A stretch of DNA of 64,000 bases from Serripes groenlandicus (taxonomy: Eukaryota > Mollusca > Bivalvia > Cardiida > Cardiidae). This document shows, piece by piece, positions 23,161 to 35,684 of the stretch (within the stretch, counting starts at the first letter, position 1; each line of letters starts with the position of its first letter). A model generated the notes under the pieces. That model was not told where the DNA came from. It worked only from the letters and a program-made list of their open reading frames with translations, and did not search any database. The stretch spans positions 21,293,584 to 21,357,583 of the forward strand of contig JASEVX010000001.1 of the NCBI GenBank assembly GCA_031761405.1. Reading direction: 5' to 3'. The translations under genes and the position numbers were made by a program.

Positions 23161-24171
23161 GTAACAATGTTTCATTTACAGACATTTTTTCACACCCGTC
23201 GGCTGTAGACACGTCAGTTGTGGACAATATAATGGAAAGGGACAAACATCACCTGCCTGTCAAGGACATAAACACATCCTGTAACGCAATCTCTATGTAA
23301 ATTCATATATGTAAATACGGCCAACTTTTTCACTGCGTTAAACACACATGAGCCGTGTCTAGAGATTTTGGCTCTAAGTGTACAGTCTCACCAGTGACTT
23401 CCACTATTAGGCCAAAATGTTTTATAGACATACAACCTTTTCCACATACAACCATCTGTAGCTGAAGACTTGACTTTGAAAACATGTGTTTTGAACAAAT
23501 TGGAAAGTTCTCTTTCTAAAACCTTTAGTTTTAGAATTACAGTTGATATCATTGTGGCAAATAGTAATTTTCTCTTTTGTCAAAAGGTTTTTAAAAGATC
23601 GTTTCCTGCAGAGATTTCAATTATACCAAAGATTTAATTAATGTCACTTTTGATGACAAAAACTAGAAGCCTAGACCCACTAGCTATACGCAATGTGATC
23701 TAAAAGGATTCCACGTCGGAATGTCAATAATGCCCAAAGTTGCCTGACACGGTTCATAATAAAGTAGAAATAGACTGCGTGTGCCTAGAGGCACGAGACA
23801 ATGTGTTATAAGTTATAATCATGACTTGTGACTTTCGGTAAATTCGATAATAAGGATCAACCTTAGAAACGTCTTATAAAGTTTAGCGTAAAGTCTCGTC
23901 GATTGTTTGTTTCGAACATAAGCTGTCTGATCGAACTTTGCATATACACAGGCTGATCTGAACCTTTGTTGAGTGTTGATGTGGTTTTGTCATGAGGGGG
24001 ACCGTCGGGGTATTGTTACGATGCTATGCGCATTAGATGACATTAAAGTAATTCAAGCGTATTAAACCTTTATCATTATTCGTATTAACTTTAGTTGTTT
24101 TCATAACAAAACTTAATTAAAATAAACGACACTGAAATATGAACTGTTTGATCATGCCCGTGCGTCTTTGA

Positions 24172-24173
<2 letters not shown>
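23161..24173. other. Intergenic DNA, no gene recognised
   Basis: Decayed MITE fragments at about 23,430-23,610. No coding sequence supported. Confidence 0.5.
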
Positions 24174-24209
<36 letters not shown>

Positions 24210-24286
24210 GAGGAAGAGAAGAGAAGAGAGAGAGAGAGAGAGAGAAGAGAGATAGAGAGAGAGAGAGAGAGATGAGAGAGAGAGAT

Positions 24287-24318
<32 letters not shown>
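24174..24318. repeat. (GA)n/(GACA)n microsatellite
   Basis: GA dinucleotide tract with GATGAGA interruptions ending in five or more GACA units. The Arg/Glu-rich or Ser/Leu-rich frames over it are artefacts. Confidence 0.95.
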
Positions 24319-24745
24319 TTTTTATTTACAAAACAGGTTGAGTCCCAAAAAGTGGTATTACAAAACGGGTATGTTTTATGCAATTGTTTATTACTCACAT
24401 TTCCAAAATAAGACATTTTTAACATTTGTACATAGGTTTTCGTGATAATTTTGAGTTGAAAATTTCAGTTTAATTGACTTTTGAAATTGTAATTACTAAT
24501 AACGGGTTGAGTCTGAAAATGCGGTATTACAAGAACGGGATTGATATTCAGTAGTTTTCACGTGCGATCTCAATACGGGTCTTGCTATTCTTTCATATAG
24601 ACTATGCAATTTTTCTGTCTTAACCTTCTGAAATAAGACCTTGATAAATATGTGTACATAAGTTTCTTTTAATTTTAAGTTGAAATATACAGTTTAAATC
24701 AACTTTGAATTTTCTATTACAAAACAAGTTTTATACAAAACGGAT

Positions 24746-25010
24746 TGCTACAGTGCAATGGTAAGACGCGGGCCTTCGGTTACGGGTTCGAATCCCTGTC
24801 GAGATAAGGCTTATTTATTCTAAGCAATAGTATAAGACCTGGCTTATTATCAACAATATGGATTAGGTGTGACACCACAAGGGAATTAGGTCCGGGTCGT
24901 AGTACACTAAAATAGTCCCGAATAGTTCGGCGAAGGCTTCCAAACAGAAAACAATATGCACGCATTGGTTGACATTTTTCTGCTAATATTTGAGGACAGT
25001 AAATGAACTA
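24746..25010 (+). repeat. tRNA-derived SINE, composite-repeat copy 2
   Basis: A-box region GCAATGGTAAGACGCGGG and B-box GGTTCGAATCCCTG, followed by the same body as 9975-10,275. It continues into the composite repeat to 25,500, but without the RCC1-like and tRNA-Asp-like parts upstream. Confidence 0.8.
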
Positions 25011-25712
25011 TTAGGAACGAGAGCCAGACAATACCATTTGTCAGTGTAACCAGTTCAGCAGAGAATTCACCCATTTTCACTCTATATTTAATTGGCCAAA
25101 AAGTCACTGGTGTTCACTCCATTAGTCAGACTCGATGTTATCACGTGATCAGTTGATCCATCCTATTTATAGGTACAAAGGGGTATAATACATTTACTCT
25201 AAATAAATATAATCTTGGCATTGAGGGATACAATAACACATATTAAGTTACTACATGCACAGCTTAACCCTTTCCAAAAACAGGCGCTTTCAGATGCCTC
25301 GTTGCTGTTTTAAATGGACCTGTCTAGCTTTGCATTTGGAAGAGTCCATAGTATGTTCTAAGATGATCAAGAAAATGCTTTAAAAGCTCGGTTTCACCAG
25401 TCCATCGTTTGAAAGTAATCAATGCCTGGCCATACAAAAACAGACCTTCATGACTTGCCAACTAGCAAGGAATCACAGTAGTCCTTGTTCTCAGTTTAAC
25501 CATTTCCTATATTCAACACATCTGCAGCTGATGACCTAGAAAACATTTGATAAACAAAAATATGAGGACTCTCTATAAAAGAAAGAACAATTATTGAATG
25601 AAGTTGAAAACATTGTGACAAAATGAGAAATTGCTCAATATTATTTATTTCTCCATTTACTACAATGTTTTAAAAAGTAATTTGCTGCAGAAAGCGTCTA
25701 TATGTAGGAAAG
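25011..25712 (+). repeat. Composite-repeat downstream part plus MITE, copy 2
   Basis: Collinear with 10,276-10,998, including ATCACGTGATCAG, GTCCTTGTTCTCAGTTTAA and the terminal MITE (about 25,495-25,712). The two copies therefore moved or were duplicated as one unit of about 1 kb. Confidence 0.75.
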
Positions 25713-26090
25713 GGTTTAACGTACAAGCATCCAGGAAGTCTCTTGAAAGTTATGTACATAAGAAACGAAAACAAAGAATCCCTGTTTTCAAGTAAAATGG
25801 TCAGTTCTCTTTCTGAAATATCTTAACATTTTGTTTGTTTACGTCTGATGAATCCTAGTCACTCAAACGCTTGCTCGCTTCGGCAATGATCGTAATTTTC
25901 CGCTTTCCAATAACATTCGCGTATCGCCATCGAAAGCAACACTATTCAATAGTCATACTTTCATTTATAGATATTTCTCTTACTTTTGCCAAGATATTTT
26001 TTCCAATGTCGTCTGCTGCAGATCTGTTGAAATGTGGGAAAGGTTAAATGGTACTTACAATCAAATTGCATATTAGTATCGTCGGTTTTT

Positions 26091-27511
26091 TAGCTCACCA
26101 GAGCACGAAGGTGAGTTCTTTTTTATCGCCTTTTTTTCCGTGGTCCGTCAAAGGTCGAACGTCGTCAACATTTGCTTGTTAACACTCTAGAGGCAACATT
26201 TTGCATCCAATCTTCATGAAAGTTTATCAGAACATATATCTCCATCAAATCTAAAACAAGTTAGAAACTGGGTCATGTCGGGTCAAAAACTAGGTCACTA
26301 GGCCAAATTGAAGGAAATTTTTGTTAACATTCTGGAAGCTGCATTTTAAACTTGAGCATGTTGAAACTTTGTTAAAAAATGTGTCTTGGTGATATCAATG
26401 CCAAGTTCGAATATGGGTTATGTCCGGTTAAAAACTAGGTCACTCGGCCAAATTTAAGGAAAATCTTGTTAACACTCTGAAAGCCACATTTTTAATTTGA
26501 GCATGTTGAAACTTAATCAGAAAGTTTGTCCTGATGATATCTAGACCAAGTTTGAATATGGGTCATGTCCGATCAAAAATTAGGTCACTACATGTAGGCC
26601 AAATTTAAGGAAAATCTTGTTAACACTCTGGAAGCCGTATTTATTTTTGGTTTGAGCATGTTGAAACATTGTCAGAATGTTTGTCTTAGTAATATCTAAG
26701 CTAGGTTCGAATATAGGTTATGTCGGCTTTATAAACAGGTCACTAGGTCAAATTTAAGGAAAATCTTGTCAGCACTCTGGAAGTCGCATTTTATACTTGA
26801 GCATGTTGAAACTTTGTCAGAATATTTGTCTTAGTTATATCTAGACCGACTTTGAATACGGGTTATGTCAGGTCAAAAACTAGGTCACTAGGTCAAATTC
26901 AAGGACAATCTTGTTAACACTCTTGAAGCCACATTTTAAACTTGAGCATGTTGAAACTTTATCAAAAAGTTGTCCTTTTGTCCTGATGATATCTAGGCCA
27001 AGTTTGAATATGAATTATGTCCTGTCAAAAACTAGGTCACTAGGCCAAACTTAAGGAATATCTGGTTAACACTCTGGAAGCCACATCTTTAGCTTGAACA
27101 TGTTGAAACTTTGTCAGAATGTTTGTCTTAGTGATATCTAGGCCAAGTTCGAATATAGGTCATGTCGGGTCATTAGGCCAAATTGAAGAACAATCTTGTT
27201 AACACTTTGGAAGCTGCATTTTTGGCTAGAGCATATTGAAACTTTGTCAGAATATTTGTCTTGATGATATCAAGACTAAGTTCGAATATGAGTCAGGTCA
27301 GGTCAACAACTAGGTCACTAGGCCAAATTGTACAACAATCTAGTTAACACTATAGAGATCGCATTTTTGACTTGAGCAGCTTGACATTTTGTCATAAAGT
27401 TTGTCTTGATGATAATGCCATTGTCGCTGAAAGAGTTAAGTTTTAAATAGCCCATTATCAGGTGAGCGATTCTCAGGTGAGCGATTCCAGGTCCTCATGG
27501 CCCTATTGTTT
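26091..27511 (+). mobile_element. Core-repeat element (pearl/CvA-like), copy 1
   Basis: Begins AGCTCACCAGAGCACGAAGG with an imperfect CTCACC/GGTGAG hairpin and ends with AGGTGAGCGATTCCAGG and a GGCC-containing stretch before ATTGTTT. Between them, a unit of about 145-155 bases recurs some eight times, each with GTTAACACTCTGGAAG, GAGCATGTTGAAACTTTG, TTTGTCTT.ATGATATC and ACTAGGTCACTAGG. This structure, unique ends around a diverged core array, is that of bivalve pearl/CvA-type and Helentron-associated elements. No protein is encoded. Confidence 0.75.
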
Positions 27512-28449
27512 CAGTAATTATACCTACAATTATAGAGATTTCTATATTTTTTTAGTAGACATTTTAAAAGTCGTCTGCTGCAGGTTTGCTGTATGTGGGA
27601 AAGAGTTAAGGTAATATTTCATAGCTTATTGATAAGGGAGTGGAAATGTTTTCATCAATAAGCGAAAGGAGATTACAGGAATGGAAATTAGCACATCTAT
27701 TCCCATTTATTATGTTTTGCTGATGGAAAATATTTCATATATAACCTTCCAGTAATAAAGTTCAATCTATATGCTGTTATAGGATGGAGATACAGCAGTT
27801 TTACCTGAATCCCGATACATTATTATTGTTACCTATTTATGTGAGAATAATAAGAGAAAACTGAGTTATTTAATACCCATTTATAATAGGTATACTTGGT
27901 TGGGCATCAAAAAGTTCACTCTGAATATTTATGAAAGATTTTAATTGATCACAACTGTTTGAATATGTGAATATTTTATTGGTTTGTTGAACAATCAATT
28001 CCCATTATTTATAAAACAAATCAGCAAATGACGACAAAATGGACAATAATCATACGTACATTAATGCTTCTGTGAAATAATAAGAAAAACCATGTGGTAA
28101 AAAGAGAAATGTTTCATAAATAGTGAGTAATTTATCTTTGCAGCAATATTTTTGAAAGTTGGTCGCTGCAGATGTGTCTGTATGTGTGAAACATTTACTA
28201 CATATGTACACTGGAACATGTTTATTTGTGAATGATTTGTGAAACAATAATAACTTTTATTGAGATTGTCAGAAAAGATGTCAGTATAATTGCAGTTAGA
28301 GAACTCTAATGATTTAGCAGCAACAAGGTAAATTTCAGGGGCAATTTTAGAGACATATTGTAAAGTATAATTGTCTGGATCATATTTCATAGTTGATGGT
28401 TAGCTAATACCTGGGAAAGTTGTATGATACAGTAAATGGTAAATTGATG
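27512..28449. other. AT-rich DNA with MITE fragments
   Basis: A MITE right end at 27,530-27,610 (GTCGTCTGCTGCAGG, TATGTGGGAAAGAGTTAA) and another at 28,130-28,195. Remaining sequence shows nothing recognisable. Confidence 0.5.
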
Positions 28450-30111
28450 GAGAAGCTTAGTTAAAAGTTAAAACCCTTTCCTACATACAACAAATAAGTG
28501 CAACAGACAACTTTGTAAATTTCTAATGGAAGTTAACAGGAGGCACTTTTGATGGCTGCAGATTTAATCCTTACCACATATAAACGCTTTCTGACGCAAA
28601 GAGCTAGATCTGCAGCAGACAACTTTTTAAATCAGGTGGCAAAAGGCGAAATTGCTCATAGTGAGAAATATCTCCATTTGCCACAATGATTTCAACTCTA
28701 TTCAATAATGCATGCTATCATTTATAGATATTTTCTTTATTTTGGACCTGATAACTTCAAAGTCGTCTGCTGCAGATTTGTTGTATGTGGGAAATGGTTA
28801 AGAAAAGTCTTATGGAGAATTGGGTGTATGTTCAAAGATGGAGGAAACAAAAAACAAACAAGTCTTACTCATGCTACAATATTTAAAGTACATTAATGTT
28901 ATTCCTAGGGTATATTCTAAATGAAAACATCATGTGGTGACGATTTAAATTGAATAATTACTTTTATGGTCAAAGTCTTAAGGTTACTTAAATTTAAAAT
29001 ATTGATGTATAAAATGAGGCGAAGTTGCAAAATTGTTTAATTTATTTGTAGGCAAAAGACACCTACTGCAGATTTGTTGTGCAGGTATGTAGGAAAAGGT
29101 TTACACCACTTACATCAAATCTACAGCAGACGACTTTAGTGTAAATGAAAGGATAATAAATGAATCGAGTTGACATCAAATTATGAGCAATTTCTACTTT
29201 TGCCACAGTGTTTTCAACTTTATTCCACAATATTTCATAAAAAAGTTTCCATATTTAGTATAAAATGTTTTCAAAGACGTCTGCTGCAGATTTGCTGTAA
29301 GTGGGAAAGGGGTTAGTTTTTTACCTATGGATCGTAAGCTTGTATTCATCATTTGATATGTGCGATTATAATATACACAGTATTAATTAAGTCATTCATT
29401 ATAATAATGACTCTAAAATATAAACACCTGATGAAAACATGTAACATATTGGACAAAAAGAAGTGGAAACAATTTTTTACAGAGTTAACAATATTCTTAG
29501 AAAAGGAGAAAATCACTCATGATGAACAATTTCTCCTTTTCCAACAATCTTTTAAAAGTAATATTAGCTAGTAAATTGTCCGAATAGAGCTCTATATTAA
29601 AGGGGGTCATTATATAAGCCTTTCCAACCTACAGAAGCCTTGCAGCAGAAGTCTTTTGAAGACATTGTGGCAAAAGGAGAGCAATTTTCACAAAGTTTTC
29701 AACTCTTTCCAGTAACTAATTAATACTTTCATTTTCAGTGATTTTCCATAATTTTGTCTAGATGTTTTTAAAGTCGTCTGCTGCAGATATGTCGTATGTG
29801 GGAAAGGGTTAAGGGACTGCAACAGTGATTAATTGGAGAGATATGATGATTTTTACAATGGGTATATATTTATAAAATTCATTATCATATATTATAAAAT
29901 TCACAAGTTCAAAAAGACGTTTTGAATAATTTCTCATAAAAAAATCCTTATATTCACCATTAGAATAAAAAACAGGAAGGTAGCTTTTACTGTGCAATTA
30001 TCTAGCAGTGGCAAATTTAAACAATGTTGTCGCTCTATACAGCGCTCCTTTCCCCACTATGTTTTAATATAGTTTATAATTTAAACACTATTTAATATCG
30101 ATGCCTTAAAT
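28450..30111 (+). repeat. Cluster of palindromic MITE copies
   Basis: At least three recognisable copies: about 28,563-28,801, 29,097-29,315 and 29,616-29,812, plus fragments at 28,470-28,510 and 29,040-29,110. Each carries the outer arms (CTGCAGCAGACGACTTT on the left, GTCGTCTGCTGCAGAT on the right) and parts of the inner palindrome. They differ enough to be independent, aged insertions. Confidence 0.75.
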
Positions 30112-30347
30112 TTAACCCTTTCCCAGATACAAGAAATCTGCAGCAGACGACTTTTATAACAATTGGTTGAAAATGTTCGAAAATCGATTCTAATGCAAGT
30201 GTTTAAATTCTAATTGAAAAGAGTTGAGAACATTGTGGCAAAAGGGGAAATTGCTTGTTTTGAGCAGTTTCTGCGTTTGTCAAAACGATTTCAAAAGTTG
30301 TCTGCTGCAGAGGCATCAGAAAGCGTCTGTATGGGGGAAAATGGTTA
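30112..30347 (+). mobile_element. Palindromic piggyBac-like MITE, best-preserved copy
   Basis: Starts TTAA at 30,112 followed by CCCTTTCCCAGATACAAG and ends with ATGGGGGAAAATGG followed by TTAA at 30,344. Outer and inner inverted arms are both present. TTAA target duplications with CCC-starting termini are the signature of piggyBac-type transposons; no transposase is encoded, so movement would need a partner in trans. Confidence 0.75.
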
Positions 30348-30560
30348 AATTATCTGCTGCAGAGGCATCAGAAAGCGTCTGTATGGGGGAAAACGGTTAA
30401 ATTATCTGCTGCAGAGGCATCAGAAAGCATCTGTATGGGGGAAAACGGTTAAATTATCTGCTGCAGAGGCATCAGAAAGCATCTGTATGGGGGAAAACGG
30501 TTAAATTATCTGCTGCAGAGGCATCAGAAAGCGTCTGTATGAGGGAACACTGTTTAATTA
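30302..30560 (+). repeat. 52-bp tandem array made of a MITE terminal repeat, 5 copies
   Basis: AGGCATCAGAAAGCGTCTGT occurs at 30,311, 30,363, 30,415, 30,467 and 30,519: exact 52-base spacing. Each unit is the MITE right arm plus GGTTAAATTAT. The array extends the right end of the MITE at 30,112. Confidence 0.93.
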
Positions 30561-30589
30561 TCTGCTGCAGAATATTGATATGTGGTAAA

Positions 30590-30820
30590 AGGGTTACCCT
30601 TTCCCACATACAACAAATCTGCAGAAGACGACTTTGAAAACATCTAGTAAGAATTAGGGAAAATTTCTTTCAGGGAAAGTTAAACTTAATTGAAATGAGT
30701 TGAAAACATTGTGGCAACGGGAGAAATTGCTTGTTTTGAGCAATTTCTGCTTTTGTTCCAATGTTTTCAAAAGTCTGCTGCAGAGGCGTTAGAAAGGGTC
30801 TGTATTTGGGAAAGGGTTAA
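30590..30820 (+). mobile_element. Palindromic piggyBac-like MITE
   Basis: Left end TTACCCTTTCCCACATACAA, inner pair around GAAATTGCTTGTTTTGAGC, right end GGGAAAGGG followed by TTAA at 30,817. Confidence 0.75.
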
Positions 30821-33462
30821 GTTTTGATTTACACTCATGCCTCCTGCAAGCAATTAATGCAATCCAGTGAATCTTAGTTGTTCCTTTTCTCACATTGTTT
30901 TTTATCTATCATCTGCCAGAAAATCATGAAATGTCAGTAGACTATATACCTGAGCGACAGAGATCAGATCTAAAAAGTAATAAACATTCCTAAATGTCAA
31001 CATCCAAACAAACAAGTTACTGTACAGCTGATATGGATGAGTTGTCATGGTAATACAAGTTGAAAATTACGAATATACGTACATTGTATCAAATGATTTA
31101 ATTTATTAGAAGAAGGCACTGGCCTTTATGAATATGAATCATACTTTTTGGTAGACTTGCGCATGCGCAGAGGCTGCCATAGTCATAGTGAGTTTGAAGT
31201 CACGTGATGTATATGCCCTTCACCACCAACAATTAAGTGCAATTTTTGGTTTGACTAATTTACGAATGCTCACAAAAGCAAACATAGAGTAACGAAAAAA
31301 AATCCGATTATTCAAGCTTATTATAGAAAATAACAAGTCTTGTAAGTGTAAATATCATATTTAAAGTGTACACAATTATTTAGATATCACTACGCCAATA
31401 TAGCACTGCACCGCGCAATTACCCTTTGTAAATTGTATCCCTTTTTTCCCTCTCGGCAGAGATGTAAACATCCACTCGCCCGCTAGCATAAGCGAGTGGA
31501 ATGAAGGATCGGCTAGTACGAAATTCTAGGCGCTAGTCCATACATATTCGTTCATGTCCTTATTCATAAAGATAGTATGCATTGCTAAGCCTTTTCTTTC
31601 TCTTTCTCTCAGTCCATCTATTCCTTCGACAACGATTGCATTTTGGTAGGTGCTTTCGACAAGGTCCGCGTCTAATGAAACAAATTTCATCAAATGATTT
31701 GAGCGCTTTAAATCACTTGTTTATAAAGCGTTTAGAATACTTTGATTATAATAGGCAGAACGAATAACGAATAAATCTTACAAGAAATCGATCATTTCTT
31801 TCGGCCAAAATCAGGTAAATGACCCCCGGATATTGGTTGTTACAACATAACTGATTCATCCTTTTATTCTAAATTTGTAATATGTTAATAGGCAAAGCCT
31901 AGGTCGTGTGAAAGCAAGAATAAATTGATTAAGCACTGTCTGTCCCCCAACAAGAAACAAATTAATAGGCAATTTGTAGAAAGTTACAAAAACAGAATTT
32001 GAAAAATATATTGAAAAAAACCCAAAGTTTTATTTTTTATTAGGTCAGGATTGTAACAGACTGTAAGATTTCCAAGGATGTTGATGGAAAACAACACTAG
32101 AAGGCATTGAAGAATGTTCTGATTTATTTTTACAAATGCCAGTTATTTGTAAACTAGTAATACATGTATATAATTGGAAACTGACTTTACCATGGTTGAT
32201 TGAATGACTTGCGCTTAACATTACTTTCAATGGTACTTCAGTTCACCTAACATTTTCCCCTGGCTTTCTAGAATACTAAAATACTCCACACAACAATCTT
32301 CCAAGGCAGATGGCTAACTTTGCATGATCTGGCTGAATGTATAATCTTGAGACAATTTAAGATGAGAACACTATGCATACAGACTGAGAAAACTGTAATT
32401 TTTGACAAATATTTTCAAAAGTCCCATTTATAATGATGTATGTTGGAAATGGTAAAGTTTAGCCCCTTGTCTGATGTAAATTACTTGATTTCTGTGACTA
32501 ATCCGAATACATTGTCGGAATGGTGTAATTGATCCAAATTGAACATATTCAAAATGAACAATATGTTCCTATTCAACAACATTTTCACTTTGAACACCTA
32601 TCTCCTTTTCTGGTTTTTAATTTGTAAAACATGAAACAGCATCAGATTATTTGTTAATAAGTATCAGACTTAGTGTCAACAACAGTTACTGATTATATAT
32701 ACATGTATCTGAAATATGTTGTTTGAAAAAAAATGGATAATGAAAGATCTGATCAATATATTCAATATACATTTTATTGCATAAAACAATAAACAGTATG
32801 TTTATAGCAAATAAAGAAATTATAAAAAGTACAAACAGAAAAATGGATTTTCCAGAAGAATTTGCAATAATTTAACATTGTTAGTGATCATGTTAAAATT
32901 GCTCTATTATAAAAATATGATGTATAAATTTCGTTAAAACTTTTATATTAGAACGGTTATCAAAGCTGGATCAAACCTTGGACATGTACAGTCTCCAGAG
33001 TTATCAATGTTGATAACCATTCCTTTTTTTAATTGTTATTGCTCAATTATAAAAGCTTTTGAAAAGGGTACAGGGAGTAAACTATTTTCACTAGAAGCCT
33101 GGATAAAAATGTAATAAGTGTTTAAGTAAGACAACTCCCCACAATATAATTGTTTCATGTATACATTGTTAAGTTTAGTTGCTTCTTTCAAAACATGTAC
33201 CTGCTGAGATTTGATCTTAGAACTCTTGTTAGACCAGGTGTTTTAGCATTAAACTACAGTATAGGTTTTTATTTTGAGCAGCAGTTCATGAAAATATGTG
33301 TAAATTTATTACCAGTAAAGTATAAGAATTTTTTTGTTACAATGAATGTATACCAATTTAAATTTTACCAATCTATTGTATAGATTATACAATTTCACAC
33401 AGAAAAATGGAAATTGTTGAATCATCAGTTCGCCAACAGTCGTCAATAGTAAATCGACTTTT

Positions 33463-33548
33463 GTAAAGCGCGACTTTCCATTGTACATTCGTAAAGCGCG
33501 ACTTTCCATTGTACATTCGTAAAGCGCGACTTTCCAGAGTACATTCGT
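33463..33548. repeat. 28-bp tandem repeat, 3 copies
   Basis: GTAAAGCGCGACTTTCCA repeats at 28-base spacing, each copy ending in GTACATTC. Confidence 0.9.
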
Positions 33549-34157
33549 ACCTTGACTTCTTAACATTTGTCTCGTATCGTAAAGTGTTTTTTGTTCAATT
33601 GAAAATGTACATTCGCGGATTGCAAACACGGATTTATTAACTAGAAATTAACGGGTTTAAAAGTAACTTCACAACAATACATCTGCATATCAACATGTTA
33701 CTATCTAAAACGTACAGACATACACAGTTGGAATTTTGAAACAGGATCTAGAATTGCAAACATAAGTTTGTTAAACCGGAAAAGTATAGTTTAAAAAGTA
33801 AATTGACCATCATACAAACGTATTTCTAGTTTTGACAAACCTAAACATGCAGACATACAAGGCTGGATTTTTGACACAGGATAGGCTCCATACATACATG
33901 CATACAAAGACAAGGATGTCAACGTAGAAAGAGTGATTGACATTTTTGCAGCAAAAAAGGACAGGCGAATGGCATTTTTGTTTAAATAGATCTAGTGATC
34001 ATGATATAAATTTGAAAAAAAATATAAGGCTATTTTGTTATTTTAGTTGTTATTTTATCCTGCCTTTATTACAAGTTTATAACCTAATAATGTGTATTCT
34101 ATTTACTCTAGAATGCAGGAAAACGCACTATTTGGATTTTTGTAAAAAAAAAGTTCT

Positions 34158-34180
34158 GGGGGGGGGGGGGGGGGGGGGGG
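34158..34180. repeat. Poly-G run of about 23 bases
   Basis: A homopolymer following an A-run, as in a repeat boundary. Length uncertain technically. Confidence 0.9.
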
Positions 34181-35404
34181 CCCAGACACCCCGTCAGGTC
34201 ATGCTTCCAATGGAAATCTAGACTAGCGACGGCCCTGAGACTGAGAAATTACTATGTATACCCCAAAACCAGGGTGAACTGATTCTGGTCATACTTTTAT
34301 GATTTGACAAAGACTAGGTCATATACATAAACTGTTAAACTGTACAATGTAAAAAAATAATGTAAATTGAAGGCAAATAATTTGAAATTGACTGTAGTTT
34401 TGTTTGTTTGCTACATTTACTGCAATAAATAGATAAACGTCTTAAAGTGAATACAACTAGACAGTCGAAGATATGATAGTTTAGCTATTTTCTTGAGTGG
34501 AGTCAACATTTGACAAGACGGCTTCGGCTTCAAATGACAGCTACAGACAAAAACGATACACACCATGTGACGTCACGCGATGTGACGAAAGCATCGTGGA
34601 ACGTTCCCAACAGATATTAAACAAATAATTTAGAAATGAAGTTATATTTTTAAGCAAATTATTGATATAATAAATAGCTTACCTTGAAATGAAGCTATGC
34701 CGATACAGAAACAGAATTGTTCGTCCTTTTCAGTTAAAATAATATCCGAGGCCAGTGTAACGAACGATAACTTCCGTTGAAATATTTACAATCATTTTCA
34801 AGTGTTTATTGCTTCTCTATATTGCAAAGATATAAAATCCATGAATTAATGATGACAGGTACAAAAGAATAGTCGGCTTACCCTTCATAAAGTCCTTCCA
34901 GTGAATGAAATCCATTTGTGACGAGTCAACCTATCTTTTCCTACCATTCCTATCGTTTTCCTTTTGTTATTTATTTATTACTTGCCTTACAATGACGTTA
35001 CTTTTCGTTGCAATGACGTCACATTTGGATGTGTTTACTTCCGGTTGAGAAAATATAATTTTAAAAATAGAAAACGAGTGCAATTACACGCAAATTATCA
35101 CATATCAGATTCCTTGTTTTCATTCCTTTATCGAGAAGGAATTTAATTTAATTTTTCTCTCTAGTTCTAAGTATTTTTTGATTTGTCAAAACATACGAAT
35201 ATCGTGTTTGTGGGTTTTACCGGTTACGAAATGAATAGGTTACGATAATTTGTCCGTCCAGTAAGACCGGAAGCAAAATGGCCGAAAAAAAGTGCTATGG
35301 GGTTGAGATTTGATATGTGAAAAACAGTAAGATTGTACTGAATTCTCGTTGTTTTGATCTCGTATGATGTGTTCGTACGTGTAACCTATAGGCGTGCTTC
35401 GCTC

Positions 35405-35425
35405 GAGCCTTCGGCTCGAGCTTTC
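35405..35425. repeat. Short perfect hairpin
   Basis: GCTCGAGCC-TTC-GGCTCGAGC: 9-bp stem with a three-base loop. No surrounding context assigns it a role. Confidence 0.5.
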
Positions 35426-35684
35426 ACACGTATTACACAGTTCAAAATTAGATTTTGACAGTTTGTTCGTTATGATTTTGACGCGATTCAAGATTTTGAC
35501 GCGATTATTTCGTTCATAGAGTTGATTACTAACAGATGACTAAGTTGATGATGGAAAGAACATTAACAAGTTCAGTTAAGCTAAAACATGCACAGGCAGG
35601 CGAGTGTTTCATAAGGATAAGTGCAACACTCAATTCCCAATCCTGCTTGCCCTTTAACAAATCACAACCCACCCCTAAAAAAAA

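Larger units (their letters stand above)
30821..35684. other. Long AT-rich stretch with no supported gene
   Basis: Holds the second copy of the old repeat (31,160-31,450), a 28-bp tandem repeat (33,463-33,548, unit GTAAAGCGCGACTTTCCATT..., 3 copies), a G homopolymer (34,158-34,180), and a small CRE/ETS-motif cluster around 34,565-35,290. Open frames (for example 33,309-33,629) overlap the tandem repeat or lack domains. I see no coding region I would defend. Confidence 0.6.

Noticed and set aside
24117..24445. Arg/Glu-rich and Ser/Leu-rich frames
   Set aside because: Translation of a GA/GACA microsatellite.
33309..33629. 106-codon minus-strand frame
   Set aside because: Its middle is the 28-bp tandem repeat and the rest is AT-rich without domain.
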